From: G051903925 sp051903925
GTDB taxonomy: Bacteria; Pseudomonadota; Alphaproteobacteria; Zavarziniales; Zavarziniaceae
DNA: 64,000 bases
Reading direction: 5' to 3'
Assembly: GCF_051903925.1 (NCBI RefSeq)
Contig: NZ_CP173678.1
Span: 1,116,001 to 1,180,000 of the forward strand
The translations under genes were made by a program, and so were the position numbers. The notes beneath the pieces were generated by a model that was not told the origin of the DNA, did no database searches, and was given only the letters and a program-made list of their open reading frames with translations. Each line of letters starts with the position of its first letter. Within the stretch, counting starts at the first letter, position 1. This document shows, in pieces, positions 26,408-34,968 of this stretch.

Positions 26408-27922
26408 ATGACCGAACACCTCTACGAGATCCTGGAAAGCCGGTTCCCGAAGGACCGGACGCAGCCCTTCATCCTGGCCCATGGCGGGCGGCCGGACCTG
26501 AGCTACGGCGCGCTGGAAGCGGGGGTGGAGCGCGTTGCGGCGGCCCTGGCGCGCGCCGGTGTGCGCGCGGGCGACCGGGTCGCGGTGCAGGCGGAGAAGT
26601 CGGTCGAGTTCGTCCTGCTCTACCTTGCCACGATCAAGGCGGGTGGCGTCTTCCTGCCGCTGAACCCGGCCTACACCAAGGCCGAAGTGGCGTACTTCCT
26701 GGGCGATGCGGAGCCGCGCGTCTTCGTCTGCCGGCCGGGGACAGAGGGCGAGCTTGAGGCCGTGGCTGCGGGTGCCCGCATCCTGACCCTAGGGCAGGAC
26801 GGCCAGGGCACGCTGATGCAGGCGGCCAGCGTCGAGGGCCCGGGCTTCGAGACGGTGCCCCGCGGGGCCGACGACCTGGCCGGCCTGCTCTACACCTCCG
26901 GCACCACGGGGCGGTCCAAGGGGGCGATGATGAGCCATCGCAACCTGTCGTCCAACGCGCTGACACTTCACAAGATTTGGGGCTTCCGGCCGGGCGACGT
27001 GCTGCTCCATGCCCTGCCGGTGTTCCACACGCACGGCCTGTTCGTGGCGCTGAACACGACGCTGCTGAACGGCAGCGCCATGTTCTACCTGCCCAAGTTC
27101 GATGCGGCGGAGGCCCTGGGCCTGCTCCCCCACTCCACCGTCATGATGGGCGTGCCCACCTTCTACACGCGCCTGCTGGGCCAGGCGGGCCTGGACCGCG
27201 CGGCAGTCGCCAACATGCGCCTGTTCATCTCCGGCTCGGCCCCGCTGCTGGCCGAGACGCACCGCCAGTTCGAGGAGCGCACCGGTCACGCGATCCTGGA
27301 ACGCTACGGCATGACGGAGACGAACATGCTGACCTCCAACCCGCTGGAGGGGCGGCGGATCGCCGGCACGGTCGGCTTTCCCCTGCCGGATGTTTCCCTG
27401 CGCATCGCGGATGACGACGGGCGGGTGCTGGGCACGGATGAGATCGGAGGGATCGAGGTCCAGGGCCCCAATGTCTTCAAGGGCTATTGGCGCATGCCGG
27501 AGAAGACGGCGAGCGAGTTCCGCGACGGCTGGTTCATCACCGGCGACATGGGCAAGGTGGACGCCGAGGGTTACGTCCACATCGTGGGGCGGGAGAAGGA
27601 CCTGATCATCTCGGGCGGCCTCAACGTCTATCCGAAGGAGGTCGAGACCCTGATCGACGGCCTGCCCGGTGTCACGGAATCCGCGGTGATCGGCGTGCCC
27701 CATCCCGACTTCGGGGAGGCGGTGGTGGCCGTCGTCCTGCCCGCCCCCGGCGCAGCGCTGGACGAACAGGCGATCATCGCCCGGGCGCGCCAGGACCTGG
27801 CGGCGTTCAAGGTGCCGAAGCGCGTCTTCTTTGTCGAAGGGGACCTGCCCCGCAATGCCATGGGCAAGGTGCAGAAGGCCCTGCTGCGCGCGACGCACAA
27901 GGACACATTTCCGGCGGCCTGA
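26408..27922 (+). CDS. matB: Malonyl-CoA synthetase (MatB-like)
   Basis: The 504-residue ANL ligase has YTSGTTGRSKG near residue 162, ERYGMTETNMLTSNP, GWFITGDMG, VGREKDLIISGGLNVYP and the C-terminal Lys in RNAMGKVQK. The ISGSAPL, GMTETNML and GGLNVYPKEVE segments and the length match malonyl-CoA synthetases. These enzymes activate malonate for fatty acid or polyketide precursors. No malonate decarboxylase or transporter is adjacent, so a related short dicarboxylic acid substrate is possible. Confidence 0.82.
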   Translation: MTEHLYEILESRFPKDRTQPFILAHGGRPDLSYGALEAGVERVAAALARAGVRAGDRVAVQAEKSVEFVLLYLATIKAGGVFLPLNPAYTKAEVAYFLGDAEPRVFVCRPGTEGELEAVAAGARILTLGQDGQGTLMQAASVEGPGFETVPRGADDLAGLLYTSGTTGRSKGAMMSHRNLSSNALTLHKIWGFRPGDVLLHALPVFHTHGLFVALNTTLLNGSAMFYLPKFDAAEALGLLPHSTVMMGVPTFYTRLLGQAGLDRAAVANMRLFISGSAPLLAETHRQFEERTGHAILERYGMTETNMLTSNPLEGRRIAGTVGFPLPDVSLRIADDDGRVLGTDEIGGIEVQGPNVFKGYWRMPEKTASEFRDGWFITGDMGKVDAEGYVHIVGREKDLIISGGLNVYPKEVETLIDGLPGVTESAVIGVPHPDFGEAVVAVVLPAPGAALDEQAIIARARQDLAAFKVPKRVFFVEGDLPRNAMGKVQKALLRATHKDTFPAA

Positions 27923-27996
27923 GGGGCCGGCTCCTGTCGGCACGGCCGGGCAGCCTGCGTCCTTGGAGGGACAGACCGGGTTGAAGAGGACCGCCC

Positions 27997-28644
27997 ATGC
28001 CGACCATCTATGCCTTTCGCTGGGTCCCGCCGTTCGCCCAGGGCTTGGTGCGCGACCTGCGCGTGCGCTGGGCGCTTGAGGAAGCGGGCATCCCCTACGA
28101 CACCCGCCTGCTGAGCTTCGAGGACCAGGACAGCCCAGGCTTCCGCGGTGTCCAGCCCTTCGGCCAGGTCCCCGCCTATGAGGACGGCGAGGTCCGCCTG
28201 TTCGAATCCGGGGCCATCGTCCTGCACATCGCGGAACGGTCGGACGCCCTGATGCCGGCCGACCCCGCGGCACGGGCGCGGACGCGGACCTGGCTGCTGG
28301 CGGCACTCAACACGATCGAGCCGCCCCTGCAGAACCTGGCCGAGCTCACGATCTTCCACGCAGGGGAGCCCTGGACCGCCGAGCGCCGCCCGCAGGTGGA
28401 GGGCATGATCCGCAAGCGCCTGGGCGAACTGGCGGCCGCCCTTGGCGCGCGCGACTATCTCGAGGACCGCTTCACCGCAGGCGACCTGATGATGACGACG
28501 GTCCTCCGCATCCTGCGGGGGCAAGGCATCCTGGAGGACTTCCCGACCCTCGACGCCTACCGCCAGCGCTGCGAAGCCCGCCCCGCCTTCACCCGCGCCC
28601 TCGAAGCACAACTCGCCCCCTTCGCGGATAATGCCCCGGGGTGA
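27997..28644 (+). CDS. Glutathione S-transferase
   Basis: The 215-residue protein has a thioredoxin-like N-terminal domain (VRWALEEAGIPYDTRLLSF, FGQVPAYEDGEVRLFESGAI with the cis-Pro and ESxAI glutathione motif) and an all-helical C-terminal domain (LEDRFTAGDLMM). The start MPTIYAFRW, which includes a Trp, is less usual for the catalytic region, so the catalytic residue is not obvious. GAGGA precedes the ATG. Its role in detoxification is general. Confidence 0.85.
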   Translation: MPTIYAFRWVPPFAQGLVRDLRVRWALEEAGIPYDTRLLSFEDQDSPGFRGVQPFGQVPAYEDGEVRLFESGAIVLHIAERSDALMPADPAARARTRTWLLAALNTIEPPLQNLAELTIFHAGEPWTAERRPQVEGMIRKRLGELAAALGARDYLEDRFTAGDLMMTTVLRILRGQGILEDFPTLDAYRQRCEARPAFTRALEAQLAPFADNAPG

Positions 28645-28697
28645 GGAGTGCTTGCTCCGGCCACCGCCTTGCGCGACTCTGGTTCAGGAGGTGATGC

Positions 28698-28862
28698 ATG
28701 CGTATATCCATCGAGGAGGCGGCAGGGCGGCTTGACGAACTGGTCGACCGTGCCCTGGCCGGTGAACTTATCCTGCTCCTTGATGGTGATCGGCCCGCAG
28801 CCCGCCTTGAGGCCGTCGAGGCTGACATTGCTTTGGATGGAACCAAGGATCCAGAAGCATGA
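28698..28862 (+). CDS. Phd-like antitoxin (short)
   Basis: The 54-residue protein resembles the N-terminal half of the Phd/YefM prevent-host-death family: MRISIEEAAGRLDELVDRALAGE followed by ILLLDGDRPAARLE, shown here in two parts. AGGAGG lies six bases before the ATG. Its stop overlaps the next start (ATGA), so translation is coupled to the ribbon-helix-helix gene and the ParE toxin. It is shorter than typical Phd proteins (70-90 residues). Confidence 0.65.
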   Translation: MRISIEEAAGRLDELVDRALAGELILLLDGDRPAARLEAVEADIALDGTKDPEA

Positions 28863-29110
28863 CCCATGCTGCACTGAAAGCGACGCTGACCATCGAGACG
28901 GACAAGGATCTGCTCGATGAGATCGACGCTCTGGCCTGCCAGGGCGAACGCTCTCGGAGCGAAGTCGTTGAACTGGCGCTGCGCCAGTACCTTGATGCGC
29001 ACGACTGGCAAGTCGAACGTATCCGCGAGGGCATCGCTGCTGCGAGGGCGGGCAATGTCCGCGATGCCGAGGACGTATTCGCGGAAATACGCGCCAAATA
29101 CGGCTGGTGA
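28859..29110 (+). CDS. Ribbon-helix-helix (CopG-type) antitoxin
   Basis: The 83-residue protein has a CopG/ParD-like ribbon-helix-helix: a beta strand in LKATLTIETDKDLLDEIDAL followed by GERSRSEVVELALRQYLDA. A C-terminal helical extension (GNVRDAEDVFAEIRAKYGW) would wrap the toxin. Its start overlaps the Phd-like gene by ATGA and its stop overlaps the ParE start by GTGA. In such modules the antitoxin also represses its own promoter. Confidence 0.85.
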   Translation: MTHAALKATLTIETDKDLLDEIDALACQGERSRSEVVELALRQYLDAHDWQVERIREGIAAARAGNVRDAEDVFAEIRAKYGW

Positions 29111-29427
29111 GATTGGGGCGGCTTGTCCTTACAACGCCCGCCGCTCGGGATTTTGCAGATATCGTTGAATACATCCACCAGGATGACCCGGCTGCCGCTG
29201 TGCGCGTGCGGGAGGCGATCATCGCCTCGATCGACCGATTGCGCGAATTCCCGGGTATTGGTCGGCGCGGCTACCTCGCCGGTACACGAGAGCTTCCAGT
29301 CAGATCGCGGCCATACCTGATCGTCTACGAGGCTGACGAACGGAAGGTGACGATCCTCGCGGTGCTCCACACGGCCCGTGACATCCGTCGCGCCTTGGCC
29401 GAACGCCAATCGGACCGGCTGCGATAG
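29107..29427 (+). CDS. parE: ParE/RelE-superfamily toxin
   Basis: The 106-residue toxin of the ParE/RelE fold has LTTPAARDFADIVEYI near the N-terminus, FPGIGRRGYLAGTRELPV in the middle and YLIVYEADERKVTILAVLHTARD at the end, the pattern of ParE toxins. ParE proteins poison DNA gyrase, while RelE relatives cut mRNA; sequence favours ParE. The GTG start overlaps the antitoxin stop. Confidence 0.85.
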   Translation: MRLGRLVLTTPAARDFADIVEYIHQDDPAAAVRVREAIIASIDRLREFPGIGRRGYLAGTRELPVRSRPYLIVYEADERKVTILAVLHTARDIRRALAERQSDRLR

Positions 29428-29428
29428 A

Positions 29429-29455
29429 ACCGCCCCGGCACCTGGCCGGGGCGGT
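29429..29455. terminator. Terminator-like hairpin after the toxin-antitoxin operon
   Basis: An 11-bp perfect stem, ACCGCCCCGGC with GCCGGGGCGGT, encloses the loop ACCTG. It lies directly after the ParE stop and just before the end of the convergent NTF2-like gene. No T-run. Confidence 0.55.
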
Positions 29456-29462
29456 ATCGGCG

Positions 29463-29840
29463 TCAGGCGGCGCGGGGGTCCTTGGCCAGCATGTGGACAT
29501 AGACCTCGTTCAGGGCGATCAGGTCGTCCTTGAGCACGACCAGGTCGAAGCCGCGCATATAGCCCTTGGTCCCGTCCGGATTGTCGATCGTGCAGATCCA
29601 GCGCCCGCAATAGCCGGCATCGGTCTTCCACGTCTCGTCCGGGTCGTAGCGCATGGGCGGCGTTTCGGCGAACAGCTTGGTCAGGTAGGCGCGCAAGGGC
29701 TCCCGCCCGTGCAGGCCCTCGGCTGTGTTGGGGTCCTGGTAGACCGTGTCGGGCGCGTAGAACATGACCAGCCGCTCGACGTCCTTGTCGCTCCAGGCCT
29801 GGAGCCAGCGGCGGTTGAAGTCGACGATGTCCACGCTCAT
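29463..29840 (-). CDS. NTF2-like / SnoaL-type protein
   Basis: The 125-residue protein has the SnoaL/NTF2-like fold pattern: FNRRWLQAWSDKDVERLVMFY, a strand region with LHGREPLRAYL and a C-terminal FDLVVLKDDLIALNEVYVHM. Such small proteins act as isomerases, hydrolases or dehydratases on bound ligands. Its start overlaps the monooxygenase stop by ATGA, which indicates translational coupling and suggests that it acts on the monooxygenase product. Confidence 0.8.
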   Translation of the reverse strand: MSVDIVDFNRRWLQAWSDKDVERLVMFYAPDTVYQDPNTAEGLHGREPLRAYLTKLFAETPPMRYDPDETWKTDAGYCGRWICTIDNPDGTKGYMRGFDLVVLKDDLIALNEVYVHMLAKDPRAA

Positions 29841-31087
29841 GCCGCCTGATCCATCGACTCGCCCACGATGCGGGCGCGGTTCTCGGGCGTGAAGACTTCG
29901 GCCGGCACCAGTTCCGGCCCCGCCATCACGGCCAGGGCTGCGACACCCAGGCTGGGATCGGCCAGCTTGCGCTCGTGGAAGGCACGGCGACGCGCCTTGG
30001 CGTCCTCGCCGAACTCCGCATCGAAGGTCGAGGTCAGGCCAGCCGCGAAGCGCAGGCGGCGCAGGCGCTCCATCCGCTCGCTCCCGTATTCGGCGAAGAT
30101 TGCGGGCGTCCACTCCTTGGCCGCCTTCAGCGCCTCGCTCACGATGCGGACGTCGCGATAGGTGATCGACAGGCCCTGGCCCACGATCGGGTCGTTCCAG
30201 CCGGCGGCATCGCCCACCAGGACCACGCCCTCGCCATAGGGCTGCTCGGTCCAGGTGTCGTGGTTGGAATAGCTCATGACCGGGCCCGCGGGCGTTGCCT
30301 CGGCAAAGCGCTCAAGGTTGGGGCAGCACTTGGCGCGGAAGCGGTCCAGGAAGGCCTGCGCCCCGTTGGCTGCCGAGTAGCGACCCGTCTGCTCCAGCGG
30401 GTAGCTGCCATAGATGCGGGCGCGGCCGTCCCCTTGCGGGAACACCAGGAAGGCGAAATCCCCTTCGGTGCCGATGGCCTGCAGGTCGGCGGGCCAGTCC
30501 TTCACGTTCTCGACCAGAAGGCCGGCGAACCAGTGATGGGGCTTGTCCTCGTGCAGGACGATGCCCGCCTGCCGCCGGACGTGGGAGGTGCGGCCATCCG
30601 CACCCACGACCAGCCGGGCCTTGGCAACATGCTCCGCCCCGCCATGGCTGTAGGTGACCGTCGGATCGCTGCCCAGCGTGCAGTCGATGGCGCCAACCCC
30701 GCGCAGCAGCGTGGCACCGGCCGCGACTGCCGCATCGGCCAGGGTCTGGCAGTGGTGCGGGTGACCGATGGCGAGCGGGCCAGCAACGCTCTCGTGGAAC
30801 ATGCCGAGCGGCAGGGGCTGGGCCTCCGCCTCCTCGGGGCTCCAGGCCTCGTCATAGGTGATGTGGCGGGTGATGGTGTGGCCGCCGGCCGCCACCAGGG
30901 TGTCGTACAGGCCCAGGCGCTGGACCTCGACCACGCCCCAGGGGGCGATCCACTCGCCGCGGACACGGTCGGGATATTCGGTCGTGCGCTCCAGGATCAG
31001 GACCTTGTAGCCATCACGGGCCATGACACAGCCCAGTGCGCTGCCACCGATCCCACCGCCAACGATCACGAGGTCGTAGACTTGCAT
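29837..31087 (-). CDS. FAD-dependent monooxygenase
   Basis: The 416-residue class A flavoprotein monooxygenase has the N-terminal dinucleotide fold VIVGGGIGGSALG, a DG motif in VVGADGRTSHVRRQAG and the second FAD motif GDAAGWNDPIVGQG. It would hydroxylate a substrate using NAD(P)H and O2. The ATG at 31087 was chosen because GGGGA is well spaced from it; ATG 31093 is also in frame. The next gene, an NTF2-like protein, is coupled by overlap, and a phosphotransferase gene is divergent 98 bases away. Confidence 0.85.
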   Translation of the reverse strand: MQVYDLVIVGGGIGGSALGCVMARDGYKVLILERTTEYPDRVRGEWIAPWGVVEVQRLGLYDTLVAAGGHTITRHITYDEAWSPEEAEAQPLPLGMFHESVAGPLAIGHPHHCQTLADAAVAAGATLLRGVGAIDCTLGSDPTVTYSHGGAEHVAKARLVVGADGRTSHVRRQAGIVLHEDKPHHWFAGLLVENVKDWPADLQAIGTEGDFAFLVFPQGDGRARIYGSYPLEQTGRYSAANGAQAFLDRFRAKCCPNLERFAEATPAGPVMSYSNHDTWTEQPYGEGVVLVGDAAGWNDPIVGQGLSITYRDVRIVSEALKAAKEWTPAIFAEYGSERMERLRRLRFAAGLTSTFDAEFGEDAKARRRAFHERKLADPSLGVAALAVMAGPELVPAEVFTPENRARIVGESMDQAA

Positions 31088-31184
31088 TCCCATCCCCACG
31101 CATTGTTACGGTCTTGCGGATGCCGTGAAACGCTGTCTTAACCGCATCCGGCGTCGAACGAAAGCCTAAGAGAAGAACAACGGG

Positions 31185-32240
31185 ATGGAAACGCTTGAAG
31201 GCCGGATCGCGGCCTATGCCGCTCGAAAAATGCCGGGCGCGCGCGATGTCACGGTCGACCAGTTGGACCGGATCTGGGGCGGTGCCTCACGCGAGACCTA
31301 TCGCTTCCGCCTGAACTGGGCAGAGGGGGCGACGCGGCACAGCCGCCGCCTGGTCATGAAGCGCGATCCGCCGGGCGACAGCCTGATCGACACGACACGG
31401 GCCACCGAATACGCGGTCTACAAGGCGTTCGGCACCACGCCGGTGCCGGTGCCGGAGGTCCTGTGGCTGGAGGAGGATCCGGCCCACCTGGACCAGCCGT
31501 TCTTCGTGATGGCGGAGGTCGGCAGCGGGATCGCGGGCCTGGACGCCGACCCCCGCGCCGTGACGGCCGAGCCCTATGCCGCCCATGCGGCCGAGATCGG
31601 GCGTCAGAAATGGTTCTACATGGGCCAGATTGCGGCGCAGGATCCGCATGCGCTGGGACTGGTCGGCGTCTTCCCCTGGGTCGAGCCGGACCAGGCCTGG
31701 AAGCAGCAGCTGGACTATTGGGAGGGCGTGCTGACGGCGGACGAGTTGAACCCGCAGCCGGTGATCCGTGCCGCCATCCGCTGGATGCGCCGCAACCCGC
31801 CGCCGCCGGCCATGAAGACCAGCGTCGTGCACGGCGACTTCCGCACCGGCAATTATCTCTACGACCCCGATGGCCGGATCCACGGCGTGCTGGACTGGGA
31901 AATGGCGCACCTGGGCGATCCGCTGGAAGATCTGGCCTGGAGCATCAACCGCGTCTGGTACTGGGGCCGGGACGAGCGCTGCGGCGGCCTGATCCCCAAG
32001 GAAGACGCGATCCGCCATTGGGAGGAAGGCAGCGGCATGAAGGTCGACCGCGCCGCCCTGCACTGGTGGGAGCTGTTCGCCAGCGTGAAGGGCCAGGGCA
32101 TCTGGGTCTCCAGCGCCCATGCCTGGGAGACCAGCGAGAACAAGGACATCATCCTGGCCCTGACTGGGTGGGTCATGATCAACGCCCAGGACCGCGCGGT
32201 CCTTGAAACGATGGGCCATCTGGAGGACCACCTCGCATGA
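31185..32240 (+). CDS. APH-family phosphotransferase
   Basis: The 351-residue protein has the aminoglycoside/choline-kinase-like fold: WGGASRETYRFRL (nucleotide loop), LVMKRD (ATP-binding Lys), catalytic VVHGDFRTGNYL with Asp and Asn, and metal-binding Asp in LDWEMAHLGDPLEDL. In this subfamily the substrate is often not an antibiotic. Neighbours are a monooxygenase and a small conserved protein, so a small-molecule phosphotransferase is inferred. Its stop overlaps the next start by ATGA. Confidence 0.85.
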   Translation: METLEGRIAAYAARKMPGARDVTVDQLDRIWGGASRETYRFRLNWAEGATRHSRRLVMKRDPPGDSLIDTTRATEYAVYKAFGTTPVPVPEVLWLEEDPAHLDQPFFVMAEVGSGIAGLDADPRAVTAEPYAAHAAEIGRQKWFYMGQIAAQDPHALGLVGVFPWVEPDQAWKQQLDYWEGVLTADELNPQPVIRAAIRWMRRNPPPPAMKTSVVHGDFRTGNYLYDPDGRIHGVLDWEMAHLGDPLEDLAWSINRVWYWGRDERCGGLIPKEDAIRHWEEGSGMKVDRAALHWWELFASVKGQGIWVSSAHAWETSENKDIILALTGWVMINAQDRAVLETMGHLEDHLA

Positions 32241-32686
32241 TCCGGCCCGACGTCACCACCTTCCTCGCCCATGTCTCGGCCGATCTTGCCGGCCGCATCG
32301 CGCCCATTGTCGAGCCGCGCTACCTGAAGGGAGCACTGGGCGGCGTGGCCGGCATGATCTCCGTCGTCGCCGACGAGTGGGACCGCGCCGCCGACCGACT
32401 GGCGCGGGAGAATGCCGCGATCCGCGACCTGTTCCGCCAGGCCCTGCCCGTGCTGGGCGGCGATCCCCTGGCCGGGACCCTGGCCGCACTGGCCGAGGGG
32501 CGGGAGCCGGACATCCGCGTCTCCACGCTGGCTGCGGCGAATGGCGACCTGCGCCGAGCCCTGATCGACCTGCACGCATGGACCGAGGATCAGCAGGGCC
32601 CCGCCGCCAAGGCGCTGGAAGCGGCAATCTGGCGCGAACTGGCGGCCAGCGTCGAACGCCGCCGCCTGGCCGCCGCCACGTTCTGA
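32237..32686 (+). CDS. Conserved hypothetical protein coupled to the phosphotransferase
   Basis: The 149-residue, mostly helical, Ala/Arg-rich protein contains LAHVSADLAGRIAPIV and RYLKGALGGVAGMISVVADEW, shown here in two parts. No known domain is recognised, but its four-base overlap with the upstream phosphotransferase gene suggests a joint function. It is convergent with the MFS gene 12 bases away. Confidence 0.7.
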   Translation: MIRPDVTTFLAHVSADLAGRIAPIVEPRYLKGALGGVAGMISVVADEWDRAADRLARENAAIRDLFRQALPVLGGDPLAGTLAALAEGREPDIRVSTLAAANGDLRRALIDLHAWTEDQQGPAAKALEAAIWRELAASVERRRLAAATF

Positions 32687-32697
32687 GGCCGGCGTCC

Positions 32698-33921
32698 TCA
32701 GGCGATCGCGGCCCGCCGCGGTCGCCAGGAGGCGGCAATGCCCGCCACGATCATCGCGACATAGCCGGCCGCGATGGCGGGGACCACCAGGTGCAGCGCC
32801 CGCGCATCGACCATCCCCGCCAGCAGCAGCGGCACCGCGGCCGAGCCCAGGTCATAGCCCGAATAGACGAAGCCGAAGACCCGCCCGCTGGCCGCGCGCG
32901 ACGCGCCCGCCTGGATCAGCAGGTCGCGCGACGGACCGGTCAGCCCCGCCGCCAGGCCTGTCAGGCCCAGGACCGCGATCAGGCCAACCGCCCCCAACGG
33001 CACGACCCCGACCACCATGACCAGCGCCGCTGCGGCCGACAGGCCGCCGACGACGATCCGCTCCGGCCGGATGCCCTGGTCGGCCAGCCGCCCGCCGATC
33101 AGCGTACCAATGCCGGAGCCGACCAGATCGGCGGCGATGGCCAGGGCCACGACCTGAAGCGGCGTGCCGAACAGGCCGTTCAGGACCGCGGGCAGCGTGC
33201 CCGTGATGCCCACCGCCGGCAGGGCGGACAGGACGAAGAACGCAAAGCACGACAGGACGGGCGCCGTCATCAGCACCGACAGGCTGGCCCGGACGCCCTC
33301 GCGGGGGGCGCTGCCAAAGGCCGAGGGCGCCAGAAGCTGCCGCATATGGGCGACGACCAGCACCAGGGCCATCGCTGCCAGCGCCGCGGCCAGCAGCATC
33401 GCCGCCGACCAGGATCCGTGCGTGGCGATGAACAGGGCCGCCGGCGGTGCCACGGCATAGCCCAGCGTCCCCGTCAGGCCGTGCAGGGCAAAGGCCGTGC
33501 CCATGCGCGACTGCACGACCCGCGCCCCCAGGATCGCAAAGTCCGCCGGGTGGAAGACGCTGTTGCCCAAGCCAGCCAACGCCGCCAGCGGGATCATCGC
33601 CCAATAGGGGGCGACCGCCATCGCCCCGAAGGCGATGGCCAACACGGCCAGGCCAAGCGCCAGGACCCGTGCCGCGCCGAAGCGGTCCACCACGAACCCG
33701 GTCAGCGCCTGCGAGCAGGCCGATGCCAGGTAGAAGGCCGTGACCATCAGGGCCGCTTCCGCCAGGCCCACGCCGAAGCGCAGCGCGGTCAGCGGCAGCA
33801 GGGCCGCCAGGACGAACTGCAGCACGTGGCTGGTGAAGTGGCCGAGGCCGATCACCGTCATCAGCCTGCGAAAGGATATGCCCTTGTCGGGTCCGTGCGG
33901 GACCCAGGTCGTGCTTGCCAT
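32698..33921 (-). CDS. MFS transporter
   Basis: The 407-residue protein has about 12 hydrophobic helices and the MFS signature GFVVDRFGAARVLA between helices 2 and 3. The pattern RPE-containing loop LADQGIRPERIVVGG marks the second half. The substrate is unknown. It is divergent from an AraC-type regulator at 34044, and that arrangement suggests the AraC protein controls it. Confidence 0.85.
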   Translation of the reverse strand: MASTTWVPHGPDKGISFRRLMTVIGLGHFTSHVLQFVLAALLPLTALRFGVGLAEAALMVTAFYLASACSQALTGFVVDRFGAARVLALGLAVLAIAFGAMAVAPYWAMIPLAALAGLGNSVFHPADFAILGARVVQSRMGTAFALHGLTGTLGYAVAPPAALFIATHGSWSAAMLLAAALAAMALVLVVAHMRQLLAPSAFGSAPREGVRASLSVLMTAPVLSCFAFFVLSALPAVGITGTLPAVLNGLFGTPLQVVALAIAADLVGSGIGTLIGGRLADQGIRPERIVVGGLSAAAALVMVVGVVPLGAVGLIAVLGLTGLAAGLTGPSRDLLIQAGASRAASGRVFGFVYSGYDLGSAAVPLLLAGMVDARALHLVVPAIAAGYVAMIVAGIAASWRPRRAAIA

Positions 33922-34043
33922 GGCGCTGTCGGCCTTGCCTGTCCTGCTGTTGATGGCGGCCAGACTAGGGCCTTCTGATCTGGCCTGCTTCTGCGCGCGG
34001 GTCTAGGATCGACGCGAACGGGCCAAAATGCGGAACTTGGGGA

Positions 34044-34811
34044 ATGGCCGTCGATGCCGATGATGTCAGCGGGCCGGCTATTGTCGGGCTGGCCGAGAAC
34101 TTCGCCCATGGCGCACGGGTCGAAAGCCACCGCCATGCCCGCGGCCAGCTGCTGCACGCGATCGGCGGCGTGATGACGGTCGACGTCCCCGATGGCGCCT
34201 GGGTCGTGCCGCCGGAGCGCGCCTTGTGGCTGCCGCCCAACCTAGTCCATGGCATCCGCATGTCGGGCCCGGTCGCCATGCGCACCCTGTACCTGGTCCC
34301 GGCCGTGGCGCAGCACCTGCCCGCAACCTGCCATGTCGTGGCCGTGACGCCGCTGCTGCGCGCGTTGATCCTGGATCTGGTCGAGGGCCGCGCGGCGCAG
34401 GACGAGGCGCGCCGCACTTTGGTCACCACCCTGTTCCTGGACGAGTTGGCGACGCTGCCGGCGCTGCCCCTGTCCTGCCCCATGCCGGCCGATCCGCGCC
34501 TGCGGCGCGTCTGCCGGGCCCTTGCCGCACGGCCTGCGGCCCGCGCGGACCTGGACGCCTGCGCCGCCCTGGCGGGCATGAGCCGGCGCAGCTTCAGCCG
34601 CCATTTCCGCGACGCGACGGGCATGAGCCCGGACGAATGGCGTAGCCAGAACCTGGCCCTGACGGGACTGGAGCGCCTGGCCGCCGGCCAATCGGTCACG
34701 CAGGTAGCGCTGGACCTGGGCTATGCCAGCCCCGGCGCCTTCAGCGCCATGATGCGCCGCCTGGTCGGCGAAGCGCCGAGCCGCTATTTCGCACGGGAAG
34801 GCGCTTTGTAG
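34044..34811 (+). CDS. AraC-type transcriptional regulator
   Basis: The 255-residue protein has a cupin-like N-terminal ligand domain (HRHARGQLLHAIGGVMTV) and a C-terminal AraC double helix-turn-helix: LAGMSRRSFSRHFRDATGMS and SVTQVALDLGYASPGAFSAM. It is divergent from an MFS gene 123 bases away and is probably its regulator. The ligand is unknown. Confidence 0.88.
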   Translation: MAVDADDVSGPAIVGLAENFAHGARVESHRHARGQLLHAIGGVMTVDVPDGAWVVPPERALWLPPNLVHGIRMSGPVAMRTLYLVPAVAQHLPATCHVVAVTPLLRALILDLVEGRAAQDEARRTLVTTLFLDELATLPALPLSCPMPADPRLRRVCRALAARPAARADLDACAALAGMSRRSFSRHFRDATGMSPDEWRSQNLALTGLERLAAGQSVTQVALDLGYASPGAFSAMMRRLVGEAPSRYFAREGAL

Positions 34812-34968
34812 CCCTGCGGACACATCACGCATCAAGTATTGCGGACGGCGGCACCAGCGTGCGGTACGGCCCGGGATTCGACCGTGCCAGGTCGAACCGG
34901 GGATTGTACAAAGGGCGTCGATTTCCCCCTCTGCCAGCACCAGCCGGCCCAGCAAGGCTTCTGCACCC

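Noticed and set aside
31185..32240. Aminoglycoside resistance gene.
   Set aside because: The fold is APH-like, but this broad family includes many non-antibiotic kinases and the context (monooxygenase, small coupled protein) does not suggest resistance.
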